Shown in pieces: positions 43,786 through 55,577 of a stretch of 64,000 nucleotides of DNA. The stretch lies in NCBI GenBank assembly GCA_958510825.1, contig OY294047.1, forward strand, positions 54,233,365 through 54,297,364, in the 5' to 3' direction. Position 1 is the first letter of the stretch; each line of letters starts with the position of its first letter. A program made the translations under genes and the position numbers. The notes beneath the pieces are model-generated. The model made no database searches, was not told the origin of the DNA, and saw only the letters and a list, made by a program, of their open reading frames with translations. This DNA comes from Brachypterus glaber (lineage: Eukaryota > Arthropoda > Insecta > Coleoptera > Kateretidae).

Positions 43786-44473
43786 TACATGGTGATCAAT
43801 AACCGGCATGCCAAAATATAAGAGGTTATTCTGCATCCAAAAATATCAAAAAAAGTTCCTATAAAGGTTGGTCCGCAAATGACCCTAAGGGAGCTACGGC
43901 CCCTTAAAATTGTAATAAAAATAAGGTTTTTAATTAATAACTCTGGTACTCTTTAAGCTGGAGCGACGAGCTTTTGTATGTGTACTACTATCAATAAGGG
44001 CAATAAATTTATGTTAAATTATTTTTTTGAATTTATCCAGAGGCGTCCCTAGACGGAAAAATGTATTAGACTTAACATTTTTGCCCCAAACTTTTTTATG
44101 TGTACTTTTTTTGGATTTTTTGTAAAAAATATGGATTCCTTGAGTAAAAATACATAAAAAATGTCACATAGTGTAACACTGTAGAAGCAACCGTTTAAAA
44201 AAAATGCAATTAAAAGGAAAAACGTTACTTTTTAAAAGGCTATTACTCCTTTAATATTAAATTTAGGTGTTTTGGTGAAGAGTACTTTTTTGGTCAGTTT
44301 TAAATGAAGAAGCACACTGCAGCATTAATATCTTAAAGGTGCTTTTTTTGTTCCCCATTCAATATGTCATCTTCGAAGGGCCGGACCGACCTTTGTAAAA
44401 ACTTTTTTTCATATTTTTGGTTGTAGAATCGCCTCTTAAATTTTGACATAGCAGTTACTGATCATCCTGTGTA
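43786..44473. mobile_element. Family H element, copy 3 (best-preserved ends)
   Basis: Left arm TACATGGTGATCAATAACCG, and the right arm is its inverse ending ATCATCCTGTGTA. Arms of ~115 bp pair through AAGAGG, CATCCAAAAATAT, AAAAAAAGTT and GTTGGTCCG. The body lies opposite to copies 1 and 2. Confidence 0.83.
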
Positions 44474-45253
44474 TTAATATTAAGGAAATAAAAAGTTAAA
44501 TTATGCATCCACGTGTAGGTTGTCATTATCAGCAATAAATTAGGCAAATTATTTAGTTGTTTGTCTAATTTCTAATAATTGCTAATTTGGGACATTGTTT
44601 CATTTATTTATTTCAATTATTATACCATTCACAGCGCGTGCGCTAGAAGAGTATCATAGGTAGGGTAGTTTCGAATTTTCCAAAATCGCCAAAAAATATA
44701 AAAAATTCTGGATACAAATGTGTTTTATAAAAAAATAAGTTTAAAACTGTCCATCTGTCCGTCACGTTTTTTGTACACGATAACTTAAAAACGAATTATC
44801 CAATCGACTCGAAATTTTCAGAAAAAAATCAAGTTCTATAGCCTATTATGTAGTATTTCAGTGGACCAGTTATACCAACACACATCATTCGTAATATCTT
44901 GTGTTTCATTCATTATCCAACTATACAAATTTGGTAGCCCTGATCTTTTTTCCGCTTTGTTGTCATGTTTATTTTGCATAGATAACATCATATTCTATAA
45001 ATATTATTCCTCAAATAATTAAAATTTTCCAGCATAATTCATGGAAGAGGCCCTAAAAAGTGTTTATTCCTTGTATTTTACCAAGACCTTGTATTAAAAT
45101 TGGCGAAGGCACCCGCTTACGCATGCGCATTACATCAAATTCGCAAATTATGAATGAAACATCAAAAAATTATTACGAATGAACTTTTTATCGGTAAGTA
45201 AGTTTTCTTGTAAATACGAAACAACGGCAGCAGTGTGAGATCTTTAATTTACC
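44474..45253. other. AT-rich stretch, nothing recognised
   Basis: A CATCTGTCCGTCACG...ACGATAACTTAAAAACGAAT segment near 44750-44805 resembles the motif of family L and 14165. No gene. Confidence 0.45.
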
Positions 45254-45534
45254 ATAGTATATTCAACTTCAAGATGAAGTAGAAGTAAATAAAAGAATCG
45301 CGCACGCGGCAGCCGGCGCGTAGTTTCATTGGTTAAAACACTCTAATGTTGCGAGAGTAGGGATGTAGAAAATTAAACAGGTCGGTACGTGAGCACTTAC
45401 GATGAAGCGTGCAATGCATTGCAATGGTCCGTTATATAGAAATATTTTGTTTTGAGTCCTACCCTGTCACTAAATCCGTCGTTGTCACGTGCGTTTGTTT
45501 ACACTTACTTCATTTTGAAGTTGAATATACTATA
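45254..45534. mobile_element. Family M MITE, copy 2 (inverted)
   Basis: ATAGTATATTCAACTTCAAG to TTTTGAAGTTGAATATACTA, full-length reverse-complement match to 177-454. Confidence 0.82.
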
Positions 45535-46060
45535 CATAATAGGCTATAGTAATAATGTTAACTATAAATTTTTAAAATAATCTATAAAAGCTGAAAAATT
45601 ATCAATCGTACATATTTTTAAAAAAATCCATTAAAATATATTAAAGTTATAGGGGGATCAACTTTTAAAAAATTATAAAAAGTAGAAAGTAAGGTTATAA
45701 CATTCGAAATGAAGTTGTCAGAAAAAATTACTTTGATAAATAAGAAAATTCTTACCAATCTTTAAAAAAAACCTTTACAAAAAAAAAGGTATGAGTAGTA
45801 TAAAAAATAAAGTAGCCGCTGGAGATCAAAGCAATTCTATTTTGGGAAGTATATCGAAAGAAAACGCAATATACTATCCACTGTGAGGAGTATACTACGG
45901 AACACAAAGCATTACATATCTTCACGGCTTGTTTGTTGTTTGTATACAAAATACAATTGAAATGGGTGTTTTCATTTTAAAAGGATACACAAATTTCTAC
46001 TTACTATTTTTTTTGAATTATCATCATTATCAAACAAATCAAACATTCCATTTCAGAGTA
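45535..46060. other. AT-rich stretch with a dispersed short repeat at 45860-45925
   Basis: The segment CGCAATATACTATCCACTGT...CATTACATATCTTCACGGCT recurs at 39990-40065 and, inverted, near 41838-41885. No gene seen. Confidence 0.5.
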
Positions 46061-46681
46061 CAGCCCTTTAAAATTGTAATAAAAATAAGGTTTTTAATTA
46101 ATAACTCTGGTACCCTTTAAGCTAAAGCGACGAGCTTTTGCATGTATACTAGTATTAATAAGAGATATAAATTTATGTTAATTTATTTTTTTGAATTTAT
46201 CCAGAGGCGTCCCTAGAAGGAAAAATGTATTAGGCTTAACACATTTTTGCCCCAAACTATTTTATGTGTACTTTTTTTGGTTTATTAGTAAAAAATATAG
46301 ATTTCTTGAGTAAAAATACATAAAAAATGTCATATAGTGTAACACTGTAGGAGCAACCGTATAAAAAAAACTGCAAGTAAGAGGAAGTAAAATTTTTTGC
46401 CACCAAAACAGTTACTTTTTAAAAGGCTATTACTCCTTTAATATTAAATTTAGGTGTTTTGATGAAGAATACTTTTTTGCTCAGTTTTAAATGAAGAATC
46501 ACCCTGCAGCATTAAAATTTTATTGATGCTCTTATTTGTGCCCCATTCAATATGTCATCTTCGAAGGGCCGTAGCTTAGGGCTCATTTCCGGACCACCCT
46601 TTATAGAAACTTTTTTTCATGTTTTTGGATGTAGAATCACGTTTTAAATTTTGGCACGGCAGTGACTGATCACCCTATATA
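46061..46681 (-). mobile_element. Family H element, copy 4, one end truncated
   Basis: Matches copy 3 from CCCTTTAAAATTGTAATAAA to GCAGTGACTGATCACCCTA. The left outer arm is missing. Confidence 0.8.
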
Positions 46682-48349
46682 CAAACTATAAATTATTAGC
46701 CCGATAAATAAATGTACAAAACTTTATCGATAACTTGTACAATTAAAGTTTATAACCTATTAATAAACAATTAAACAATATGTTTAGATTCTTTTGCCAG
46801 AAAGATGCCTTGTGCGTCGATATGGGAAAAATTTTTAGAGAACAGTTATTTTAAAAGTGGTTTTTTACACAAAGGGGTGTTTAGGATTTTGGTCTAAACA
46901 CGCAAAATAATACAATTTCGCACACTTATAGGTATATGAAATACTTTCCCAAAATTTCGGCTCTTAAAATGATGGCCTGGAACATACTTTTTTTATTTTT
47001 ACGGGTGGAAACACCCGTTTTTTAATTGCGAATCCTTACATAGTAAGAGATTGAGAAGAAATAACCCTTATTGGTCAAAGTCGTAAAGATATAGTTTGAC
47101 GCACGGATCTGTGGCTACCGGAAATATTTTTGGAATGTGTGTTCAAGTGAGAGGCCCGTTGTAAGCACGCACGCCTTATAACGCTCTTGACGGAAAGAAG
47201 AGAGCGCGAATGATTCCTCCCCCTATCGTCGGAGACTTACTTTCATACGGAGAACTATTATTGCGTGTGATTGTGATGTTATAATGGGTTTTGACGAAAC
47301 AAACAAACATATAAAAAAAGTCCAAACCAGTAAGTGCCTCTTATTGGTAAGAGTACATTTTTTTAAACGATTTTCTTGAATTGCAACATGACATTTTACA
47401 CGTACATTTGCCTATTAGTTCCTAGTTCAATAATCTCTTAAGAATTTAAAGATAATTTGGTTTTACTTAACCCGTAGCTACTAACGTAAACAGTTTGTGC
47501 TTAACTACTGACGTGGAGTCCCATTAATAAATACGGGTTTTAAAGTGAGCAAAGGTAAATAAATTAAAACTGAGCGCAAAGAATAAAAGATTAATTACAG
47601 AGCTACACAAAAAAAAGTTGGATCTCCGACGGACTCGCCTAGTCAATTTTGAGCTGCTAAATCCGAATCTGAGGTCGGAATCTGAAAGTTAGCTCCCATT
47701 TTCAACATTCAAATTTTTTAGTGGTAGAAGTGGTAGTACTACTCATTTCCAGTGGCGCAATTAGGAATTTCAAGTTAAACTATCTGGGTTATAGTTAATC
47801 GAACCCAAACCATATTACTTTGTGTTAATACTGAAATATTATTGCCTTAACACATTCAAGCAGAACCCAAATCAAAATTTGTGAAATAAAATTAGTTTTT
47901 CGCTGACAAGTTTTAGCTATCCAATTTAAACAAAACCATTTTCAGTGTCCTAATTATTTTCGATACAAGTTTAGTTTGTCATAAAAATAAGAGTCGAAAC
48001 CCCTATTTTTTACACGACCATAGAAAACATGTTTTGCCTTGAAATGTTTATCTTGAAAGCTTTAAGTTTTGCCCTTGATTTAATAATTACAGTTATTAAA
48101 AATATTTGCCACGTGGAAAATGTATACCCTGTGTGCCTAATCGTATCTAATCTACATGCTCGCGGATGTAAACATTGTTATTTATTCACCAAAACTATCA
48201 AATTTGTTGTTTAGAGAGATTTAGGATATTAAATTTTACAATCTAGGTACACTACTTAAATAACTATTTAATTATTTATTTGTAATATATTACAAAGTCA
48301 TGGAGAGCCCCAAATAAGCTTCATTACTTGTGCTAATAATCAGTATAAT
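46682..48349. other. Unassigned stretch
   Basis: No gene recognised. A part near 47605-47700 (ACACAAAAAAAAGTTGGATC, GCTAAATCCGAATCTGAGG) is loosely like a family J arm. 47040-47300 is somewhat less AT-rich. Confidence 0.4.
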
Positions 48350-48590
48350 GGGAGGCATAGCGTAGTGGCTAGCGCGTATGTATAGCAAGCCTACTAGCGT
48401 GAGTTCGATTCTCACTGGCGCCGATTTGCCTTTTTCAGTTAATTAATAATTGAAATTTAGCGAAGGCGATAAGTGAAACGGGCACTCCCTAGAAACTGGT
48501 TCGAAAGTCAGTACTAGCCCACACAAGTCCTGGACTTAGGGGATGCTTAATTAAGAAGAATAGTACGAGGTTAAACAAACAAACAAACAT
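48350..48590 (+). mobile_element. tRNA-derived SINE, copy 3 (head type 1)
   Basis: GGGAGGCATAGCGTAGTGGC head as in copy 1, then B box GAGTTCGATTCTC and the common body, with ~20 bp deleted after CGAAAGTCA. Ends in (AAAC)n. Confidence 0.88.
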
Positions 48591-48836
48591 AAATCGGACA
48601 TTATTTTTAAATGGGCCATGTTTTAACCAGAAAATAACTTCATGCCTGATAGTTTTGAAACTCTTATCACAGTTTTTTACACAAACAATCCCCAACTTTG
48701 ACTTCTTTAAAATTGCTATGTCCGAGGCTATGTCCTACACTGTAAAAAAAGTGGGGGTAAAGTTAGAGAGTAATATTTAAATTAAATTATAAAATGCATA
48801 TGGTTTAAACCAAATTCTTTACTGTTTGGACTTTTA

Positions 48837-48907
48837 CCTGTATCTTTAAATTTTCCTGTATCTTTAAATTTTCCTGTATCTTTAAATTTTCCTGTATCTT
48901 TAAATTT
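48837..48907. repeat. 18-bp tandem repeat, four units
   Basis: CCTGTATCTTTAAATTTT four times, the last slightly changed. It gives a KFKDTG repeat on the minus strand, by chance of unit length. Confidence 0.88.
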
Positions 48908-49154
48908 ACCCTTTAAAGTAATATGACAACGTAATATTTTAAAATCAAGTTTTAAAAATAAAATATTATAAAAAAAAATTATAAAATTCGGTAAAATTTT
49001 TCTTTGATTTAAAATTCTGGGACCGATAGTCGGCAATTAAATTGCATGATCATTGGTTGTTCTTGCATAAAATTTTAAATAATCTTTTTCAGTGTACCAA
49101 TTTTATGCCCAACATTACATCACACGCGCCAACTACACTCGGAAAATGGCATTC

Positions 49155-49280
49155 TAATTTTAATACTAAATTTTATTTGTAAATACATATTTGTTACTTA
49201 TATTTATTATATTTATATTTATATTGGTATTTAATACTTGTGATATTAAATACTGCAATGTGTGTATTGTATACAAAATG
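49155..49280. repeat. Dispersed repeat shared with 18090-18206
   Basis: TAATTTTAATACTAAATTTT to the TACTGCAATGTG...TATACAAAATG region, direct orientation, with a local ATTTATATTTAT expansion. Confidence 0.65.
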
Positions 49281-49442
49281 ATCTCATACTAACATAGAGA
49301 CCGTGCTGGTACATTTGGTATAATTTAATTGACGCAAACCAAAGTTTCCCATTAAAAAAACCAACCAACGTAAACGTAAACCAACGCCCCCCACTAATTT
49401 TTGTGGGCTTGATGCGCACTGTAACCATGAATTCATTCAGAA

Positions 49443-49627
49443 AGCGCTCTTTTGTCCAAGGGCTCTTTTAAGACGCGCTATTTTGTGACGCGCTATTTTG
49501 TCCAAGCGCTCTTTTGGGTCGCGCTATTTCGTCCAAGCGCACTTTTGGGTCGCGCTATTTTGTCCAAGCGTCTTTTGAGTAGCTCCGTTTTATCCAGAGC
49601 TCATTTGACCAGCGCTCTTTTGGAGCG
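49443..49627. repeat. Degenerate minisatellite built on GCGCTNTTTTG
   Basis: About ten half-units of ~15-16 bp (GCGCTATTTTGTCCAA, GCGCTCTTTTGGGTC) in alternating pairs. The open frame across it reflects the lack of stops in the unit. Confidence 0.75.
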
Positions 49628-50438
49628 GATCGCAGGCTATAGCAATTCCGACATTTTAAAAATCGTTTTTCTAATTTTTGCGCCACCACCACAGATTCTT
49701 AATGGGAACAAATATTTTTTTTCACTACCAGCCTAAAATCACATCTTTATTACTGTTCTTTTCATTGGTAGAAATATTATTTCTCTACCTATGACATCAG
49801 AGGTTCTAAAAATAATGAAATTGGACCATGGTTAATAATGAATTTTTATTCAGCTGTTTTGGCATCTGACGTTTCACTTAATTATTAAATCACATTGCTA
49901 TTTACAAGTGTCTTTAGGTACCAAATTTATTTATTGCATGATAAATTAAAAAATATTAAATAAATTAGCACCTATAAAAAATGTTTTACAAAAAACACTT
50001 CAAAAAGTGAAAATCATTGGTCCATCATATTCAACCATAGATCATACAACCCATATATTACCGTAAGGATCATAGATTACTAGAGGTACAACCCCCATAT
50101 ATTGATTTTTGAGGCAACAGATTCTCCCTCACAGTTTTCGCCTGTCCCCTTATTTCTGGGGGAGTACCAGAATCATCACTTTGCATTTCACTTTCCATTT
50201 TTATATATTTTATTACACTTAACACGGAAACACTTTCTAACTTAATAATTTTAGCAGATCACCAGAAAATTCCTGCCAGAAATGTCAAGTTATTCATTTG
50301 TTTTTTTAATGGCCGCGAACGGCCAGGGTGATATTTTAAATTTATAAGCTTTTTCATTAAATTTTAGTAAAATAAATAAATACCTAATTAATTGTACTGG
50401 TAGTGAAAAAAATACTATATTTTCCACGTGAGTGAAGA
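49628..50438. other. AT-rich stretch, nothing recognised
   Basis: No gene. A small imperfect duplication around CATAGAT...ACAACCC lies near 50034-50100. Confidence 0.45.
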
Positions 50439-50519
50439 TTTAACATTTTAGACCGCGTCTTGCGGGCTTCGCGCTAGCGCGCTCATCCCGCAATTTGACG
50501 CAGGTCAAAAATGTTAAAC
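50439..50519. repeat. GC-rich hairpin (~80 bp)
   Basis: TTTAACATTTTAGACCGCGT pairs with ACGCAGGTCAAAAATGTTAAA. The inner GCGGG/CCCGC and GCGCTAGCGC make an almost continuous stem. Confidence 0.7.
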
Positions 50520-50951
50520 TTCTCTAACTTGGTAAATAACATACTATTCTTTTTCTTGGTGTATAATCTACACGTGTTGGAGTGTTTTGGTAATTGTATT
50601 TTTTCATGAATCACTTTAATAATATGTAATTATCTAGGATATGAAAACTATTAGTATTTCCTTATCTGTTTCTAGCAATTTTTTTTGTTTTATAAACGTT
50701 ATTTGTCCTCTGAGGGAGAGTAACGCAATTTTTGATCATTTTGGACTTTTTCGGCTTAAGAATGTCATCAAACGTCGAGAAAATGTGAAAAAAATTGGTG
50801 GTAAAAAAATGTTTGTCTGTCTGTTGGTCTGTATATAATTAAATGACTTGTAAGAGATGAAGAACCTAACAATCGCTGATTGGTGGAAAACAAAATTTTA
50901 CGGAGTAGGTAACCCTCTCTGTTATATTTTCTGCGAATCCGCTATAATATT
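50520..50951. other. Unassigned stretch
   Basis: TAACGCAATTTTTGATCATTTTGGAC near 50722 recalls the family E short variant; TGTCTGTCTGTTGGTCTG lies near 50814. No gene. Confidence 0.4.
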
Positions 50952-51193
50952 CAACGAACTAACAACTCTTCTCTCTAGAATAGGCATTTCATTTGTAAAA
51001 ACTGACAAAAACGTAGCCAACATATACATTTATCTGTCTTACTCGCACAGCTTTGTTCTAACAGAGACAACAATAACATTATTGGTAATTGTTATTGATC
51101 AGGCCTGAATATACCTACTATTTGTTTACAAACAAACCGAGATGTTGGCGATACTTTATGCGTATTCTAAAGAGAAAAGTTGTTAGTTCGTTG
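50952..51193. mobile_element. Family C hAT-like MITE, copy 3 (242 bp, inverted)
   Basis: Inverted ends CAACGAACTAACAACTCTTC. The interior matches the reverse complement of copies 1 and 2. Flanks share GCGAATCC, but on the left an extra GCTATAATATT lies between it and the element, so the duplication is not simple. Confidence 0.85.
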
Positions 51194-51300
51194 GCGAATC
51201 CTCTATAGTTTGCCTATTGGAAAATCTGGCCTTGAATAGACGGTCTATTATTATAATAGATCGTCTATAATAGACCAATCATCATCATCCTGACGCTCAT

Positions 51301-52447
51301 AAGGGAACGTTCAAGTATTACGTAACGCAAATTGTACCAAAATTCATACACTTCATACCCCGGTTCTCGCGTTATTATAGATCATAGAGATTTCATATTT
51401 TGGCTACCCCCCTAATAGGGGGTAGAGGAAATGCGCCTAATTTCGGATGGTTTCCAAATTTCTGATAGTAGTGTATTTAAGATACTGTCTGCAAAGGTAA
51501 ATAGAAACCTACTTTTATGTGAAGCCAAAAGTCAAACTAAATCCGTCCTGTAATATGATAACGGTAGAGCTTCTCCCCTTTAAATGGCAGCACAAATCGT
51601 TTATATTGCAAATGGCAGTTTTGTGCTCAGTTGCATTATTATGCTTGTTTATTTTATGAATAATCGTTATAAAAGTTCGTGATTCTGTCTTGGGTAAGTT
51701 ATGATGTTAGTTAAGTTGATCCACTATTCATAATTAAGCAATTTGAAAACGTAAACATTCTACAAATTTCTAATCTAAAAAGCAGAAAGTTGCCTAATTT
51801 CGGATAGACCATTTTTGTGCATTTTATTCCCAATTTCGGATATCCGCAAGGTAATTATTATTCAGGATAACCAACCATTAATTATTATTTTTATAATGAT
51901 ACAACAAACTAAGATAAACAATTTTGAAAAAACGAAAATTACCTAAGATACTAAGATATTCAAAATTGGGAATCTAAAATTATAGTTCCTATAGTATTTC
52001 GTAGAAAATCGCTTAATGATTAAATTACGTCTTAAATGTGAAGGAATAACAAGAAACATAAGCCATGGGATCCAGATCTACTCTTGAAAAAATTTTTTCG
52101 GATATGTCCGAAATTAGGAGCCCTTTTTCAAATGCACAAAATTGCGCTGATTTTTTTTAACCGTGTTTTTTGGAAAAAATAAACTGTAATAAAATTGCTT
52201 TTATAATAAATCATGGTTCGCTATAATAAGTTGTATCTGGTTATATAAAAAAAATATCAAAAAGTAATACCGAGTATTAAATATTAAATACATTGTAAAT
52301 GGTATCCGAAATTAGGCGACTTTCCTCTATGTTAGGGGGGGTAGCCAAAATATGAAATATTTACATCCTTGAATAACGCGAGAACCGAGGTATGAAGTGT
52401 ATGAATTTTGGTACATTTTGCGTTACGTAATACTTGAACGTTCCTTA
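51301..52447. mobile_element. Family E palindromic MITE, copy 3, split by a 903-bp insertion
   Basis: Left half 51301-51422 (AAGGGAACGTTCAAGTATTA to AATAGGGGG) and right half 52330-52447 (GTTAGGGGGGGTAGCC to CTTGAACGTTCCTTA) together equal one copy such as 59462-59707. Confidence 0.87.
51425..52327. mobile_element. TA-flanked DNA element (903 bp) with repeated CCTAATTTCGGAT motif
   Basis: Ends GAGGAAATGCGCCTAATTTC and GAAATTAGGCGACTTTCCTC are inverted. TA at 51423-51424 and 52328-52329 is the duplicated target inside family E. The end motif CCTAATTTCGGAT recurs inside at 51793 and, as CCAATTTCGGATAT, at 51829, and in inverse at 52104 and 52304. Repeated end motifs could be transposase binding sites. 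No transposase frame. Confidence 0.85.
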
Positions 52448-52975
52448 AAGGATAAAAACCTTAATCTAAAATAAACAAAATTAAACAAAAATTGTAATTA
52501 AAAAACTGTTTTTATTTTGTGATAAAGTAAAACAATTTAGAGAAAAATATATACCTATATAATTTATCATTAATACACATGGAGAAATATTCAAGTTAAA
52601 AGCAACGATTTAAAACAATATATTTCTATAAAATTTATTTTTTTAATTAAACAACGTTTATTTGATTAAGTATTAATTATCATTATCTTTGCGTAGAAAG
52701 TTTTTTTTTTCGTAGATTACAAACACTAAATTTAGAAAAGTACATATAAAATTGCATTTAAAAGGCCTTGGATTTTGTGTTTTCGATTTAATAATTAAAT
52801 TGCTGTTTACACATAAAAATTTTTGTTTAAAACGAATTGTAAAGATGTGTAAATGTTTGGACTTACACTGTATACTCTTAACAGTAGTATTAGTACGTAT
52901 TACCAATCTTTCCTAATCTTCTTCTTCCATCCCTCCTCTTCATCTTCTTCTTTTATATTTTTTTTCTTTATCCTC
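52448..52975. other. AT-rich stretch ending in a pyrimidine tract
   Basis: CTTCTTCCATCCCTCCTCTT-type pyrimidine run at about 52916-52975. No gene seen. Confidence 0.45.
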
Positions 52976-53800
52976 CCAGATAGCACAAGTTTATACAATG
53001 GATATCCCCAGAATATCCGTTTTGGGATTTCCGACATCCCCAGGATATACGATTTCGTCTATAGATATCCTTCTCCTTTGTTACTAAACGGGAAGCGGAG
53101 CGACTTCCGAAGCTGTATATCCCAAGGATATCCCGAAGGTAAGTCCTGAGGATATACTGGACGTCTGTCATAAAGATAGCTACTAATTATGTACACCTGT
53201 CCCCGACAAAAGTAGCTATCAAATAATATTGATTTTATTTTTTTTTGTGAAATATTGCTATTAGCAGCTTGAATCTAGATGCAAGTTATTTAAATTTAAG
53301 CTAATAGTTTCACAAAAAAATAATAAAAGCAATACTGGCCACTTTTGTCGGGGGCATTTGTACATAATTCGTAACTTTCTTATCTACGTAAATATATTTC
53401 CTTTTTACCTCAGGGAGGAGTAATACCCATGAAATTGTCCAACAAAGGAAAACACAATATAAATATTTAATAACTGTGGAAAAAACTTACACGCATAAAC
53501 AGACCACAAACACCGGCAATAACATCCGCCATTAAAGTCACGAAAAAAGCGGTAAATTTAAAATAATGAAGGAAATGAAGGCCATCGTGGGATATCACAG
53601 GAACATCCGAAAGGACATTCACAGGACATCCCCTCGGGACGTCCCTGGGATGTACGAAGGACATGTCGTATATCCTTGGGATATACGGGCAGTATATCCT
53701 CAGTACATACCTTTCGGGATATCCTTGGGATATACGACTAATATCCCGGAACATACGACATTGAGAGCATATCCGGGGGATATTATGTGCTATATGAGCT
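52976..53800. mobile_element. Family N element with GGATAT repeats and a nested insertion
   Basis: Starts CCCAGATAGCACAAG; near the right end is TATTATGTGCTATATGAG, inverse of the AGCACATAATA end seen at 27714. Between them are many GGATATCC, GATATACGA and CATCCC words in both directions. The open frames across 53467-53886 come from this repetition. A hairpin element is nested at 53175-53388. Confidence 0.6.
53175..53388. mobile_element. Nested inverted-repeat element (~215 bp)
   Basis: GCTACTAATTATGTACACCT and CCCCGACAAAAGTAGC on the left pair with GCCACTTTTGTCGGGGGC and TTTGTACATAATTCGTAACT on the right. Confidence 0.7.
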
Positions 53801-53905
53801 AAATTATGCCCCTTTAATTTTGCTTCATTATTTTCTGTCTGTGTCCTGTGGGCTAAGTATATAAGACTGCACATCAAAAGTTGCATTTTCTAACAAAGCT
53901 AACGA

Positions 53906-54196
53906 GTTTTATTTATATCCACCCCCAAAATTAAGATTAATCGTCATTCGTTAAAAACGAAACTTTGTTGATTTGTATAATATTACATTGGCTATAAAAT
54001 GACGGATTTATTTTTTTTTTGTTTCACTTCCGGTTTAACCGAAAGTGGCATAAATAGGTTTTTTTTTTAACGAATTCAGCCGAAAATTCTATGTATAAAA
54101 AACTTATTGTGTTTTTTAACTTGTTTTTTAATTATATAAATCGCCAAAGTTTGGAAGAAGATTAATCTTAATTTTAGGGGTGGACATAAATAAAAC
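53906..54196. mobile_element. MITE with ~37-bp TIRs (291 bp)
   Basis: GTTTTATTTATATCCACCCC then CAAAATTAAGATTAATC, inverted at 54160-54196. Interior AT-rich with ACTTCCGGTTTAACCGAAAGT. Single copy here. Confidence 0.78.
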
Positions 54197-54213
54197 TTAC
54201 CCGGTATGCATGT

Positions 54214-54618
54214 AATGGAGCTCTCTACAACTAGAATTATGAAACAAAAGACGTCTACCCTATCTCTATCTCAATTGTGCTACACTTTCCAGCCAACCAA
54301 ATAAATACTGTATTTGTTTTTCATAAAACAAATACAGTATTTATTTGGTTGGCCGGAAACTGTAGCAGTGAGCGGCATGAACGAACATAGTTAATGTGAA
54401 TCTGTAGAATAAGATAATTCTACTAAAATCTAGATGGCGCCAGTAATTTCTTTAATATAGTTACACTTTTTGCCCGGCCAAGTAAATATTGTATTTGTTG
54501 AACAAAGAACAAATACAGAATTTGTTTGGTTGGGTGGAAGTGGGAGTGTATGTATGTATTCTATCCTTTTTGGGTAGAACTTTTGTCCCTGTCTAATCTA
54601 ACGGGAGAAATCTCCATT
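54214..54618 (-). mobile_element. Family G element, copy 2 (inverted)
   Basis: Reverse-complement match to 25405-25818 and 58266-58671, ends AATGGAGCTCTCTACAACTA and AGAAATCTCCATT. Both internal hairpins are kept. Confidence 0.84.
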
Positions 54619-54994
54619 AAAAAAAAAACAATTTACTAAATTTCAAATATATCGTTAGGAGTAAAGGTAAAGGCAATTCCAAAATTGTTAAAAGTTTTTG
54701 TCTGTTTACAAGTGTAGAATGCGAATTTTAAAAATTTTAATTTTAACTGTAGGACTACGAATAGTTTAAAAACACTTCATTAATTAGTATTTATTGCATC
54801 TAATAAATTCTTATCGGAAATGTTGACATAACCTTAAAAATATCGCTGCAGCGATAGTAAAATCTTCCTTAAGTACTTACATCATTTATCTTCAGTTTAA
54901 TTACTTCAGGATATTCTAATAAAAAAAAATTATGATATTGTATGTATTTTTTTATTTTTTTACGTAAAAAAATCTAAAACGATATTTCATTTTT
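54619..54994. other. AT-rich stretch, nothing recognised
   Basis: No gene or shared repeat seen. Confidence 0.45.
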
Positions 54995-55577
54995 AACCGA
55001 CTTCCAAAAAGGAGGAGGTTGTCAATTCGACGTGTGACTTTGTTTTTTTATGTTTGTTCCCGCATAACTTTGGAACGAATGAACGGAATTTGATGAAACT
55101 TTTTGCAACTTAAAGAGGGCATTCCTGAGGTGGTCCCGTTTGAATTTTACACTCGGATAATGCCGGGTAAGCCGGATAATTAAGATAAATCTAATCATTT
55201 TAACGCAATTTCACTTAAAACCGGCTTAATTTGGTTCTACTACCAACCAAATTTTTAGATAAATATCGGATAACTCGGATAAGCCGGATAACTTGATTAA
55301 GGGATCACTCAAATATTACGGCACACTGAAAATCTTTTAAATGCCGCTAAACTTGATTCTCTGGACTTGTAATATTAAAATACCAAATGATAAATTTTGT
55401 GATTTCACCATAAGGCCTTAAATAAGGTCCCGGTATGACTAAACGTAATAAATAAATAAGATTTTATTTAGTATAAAAAATAAAATAAGGTTGGTTGGAC
55501 TCTTGGGAGCTAAAATAAAAATTGGCATCGATTTAAGTATTTTTTATTTTTTTATTTTAGAGACATAGAAGTCGGTT
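54995..55577. mobile_element. Element bounded by AACCGACTTC / GAAGTCGGTT (~580 bp)
   Basis: Starts AACCGACTTCCAAAAAGGAG, then GAGGTTGTCAATTCG and TTTTTTTATGTTTGTTCCCG, and ends GAAGTCGGTT before a T run. This opening is one I know as a very common dispersed element in insects, notably moths. Interior contains GCCGGATAA and GGATAACTCGGATAAGCC words. No frame of note. Confidence 0.68.

Noticed and set aside
48782..49036. Frame with KFKDTG repeats
   Set aside because: Produced by an 18-bp noncoding tandem repeat in AT-rich DNA.
53467..53886. 139-codon frame on the minus strand and a 78-codon frame opposite
   Set aside because: Both arise from GGATAT repeat words in family N; no domain and no start context.
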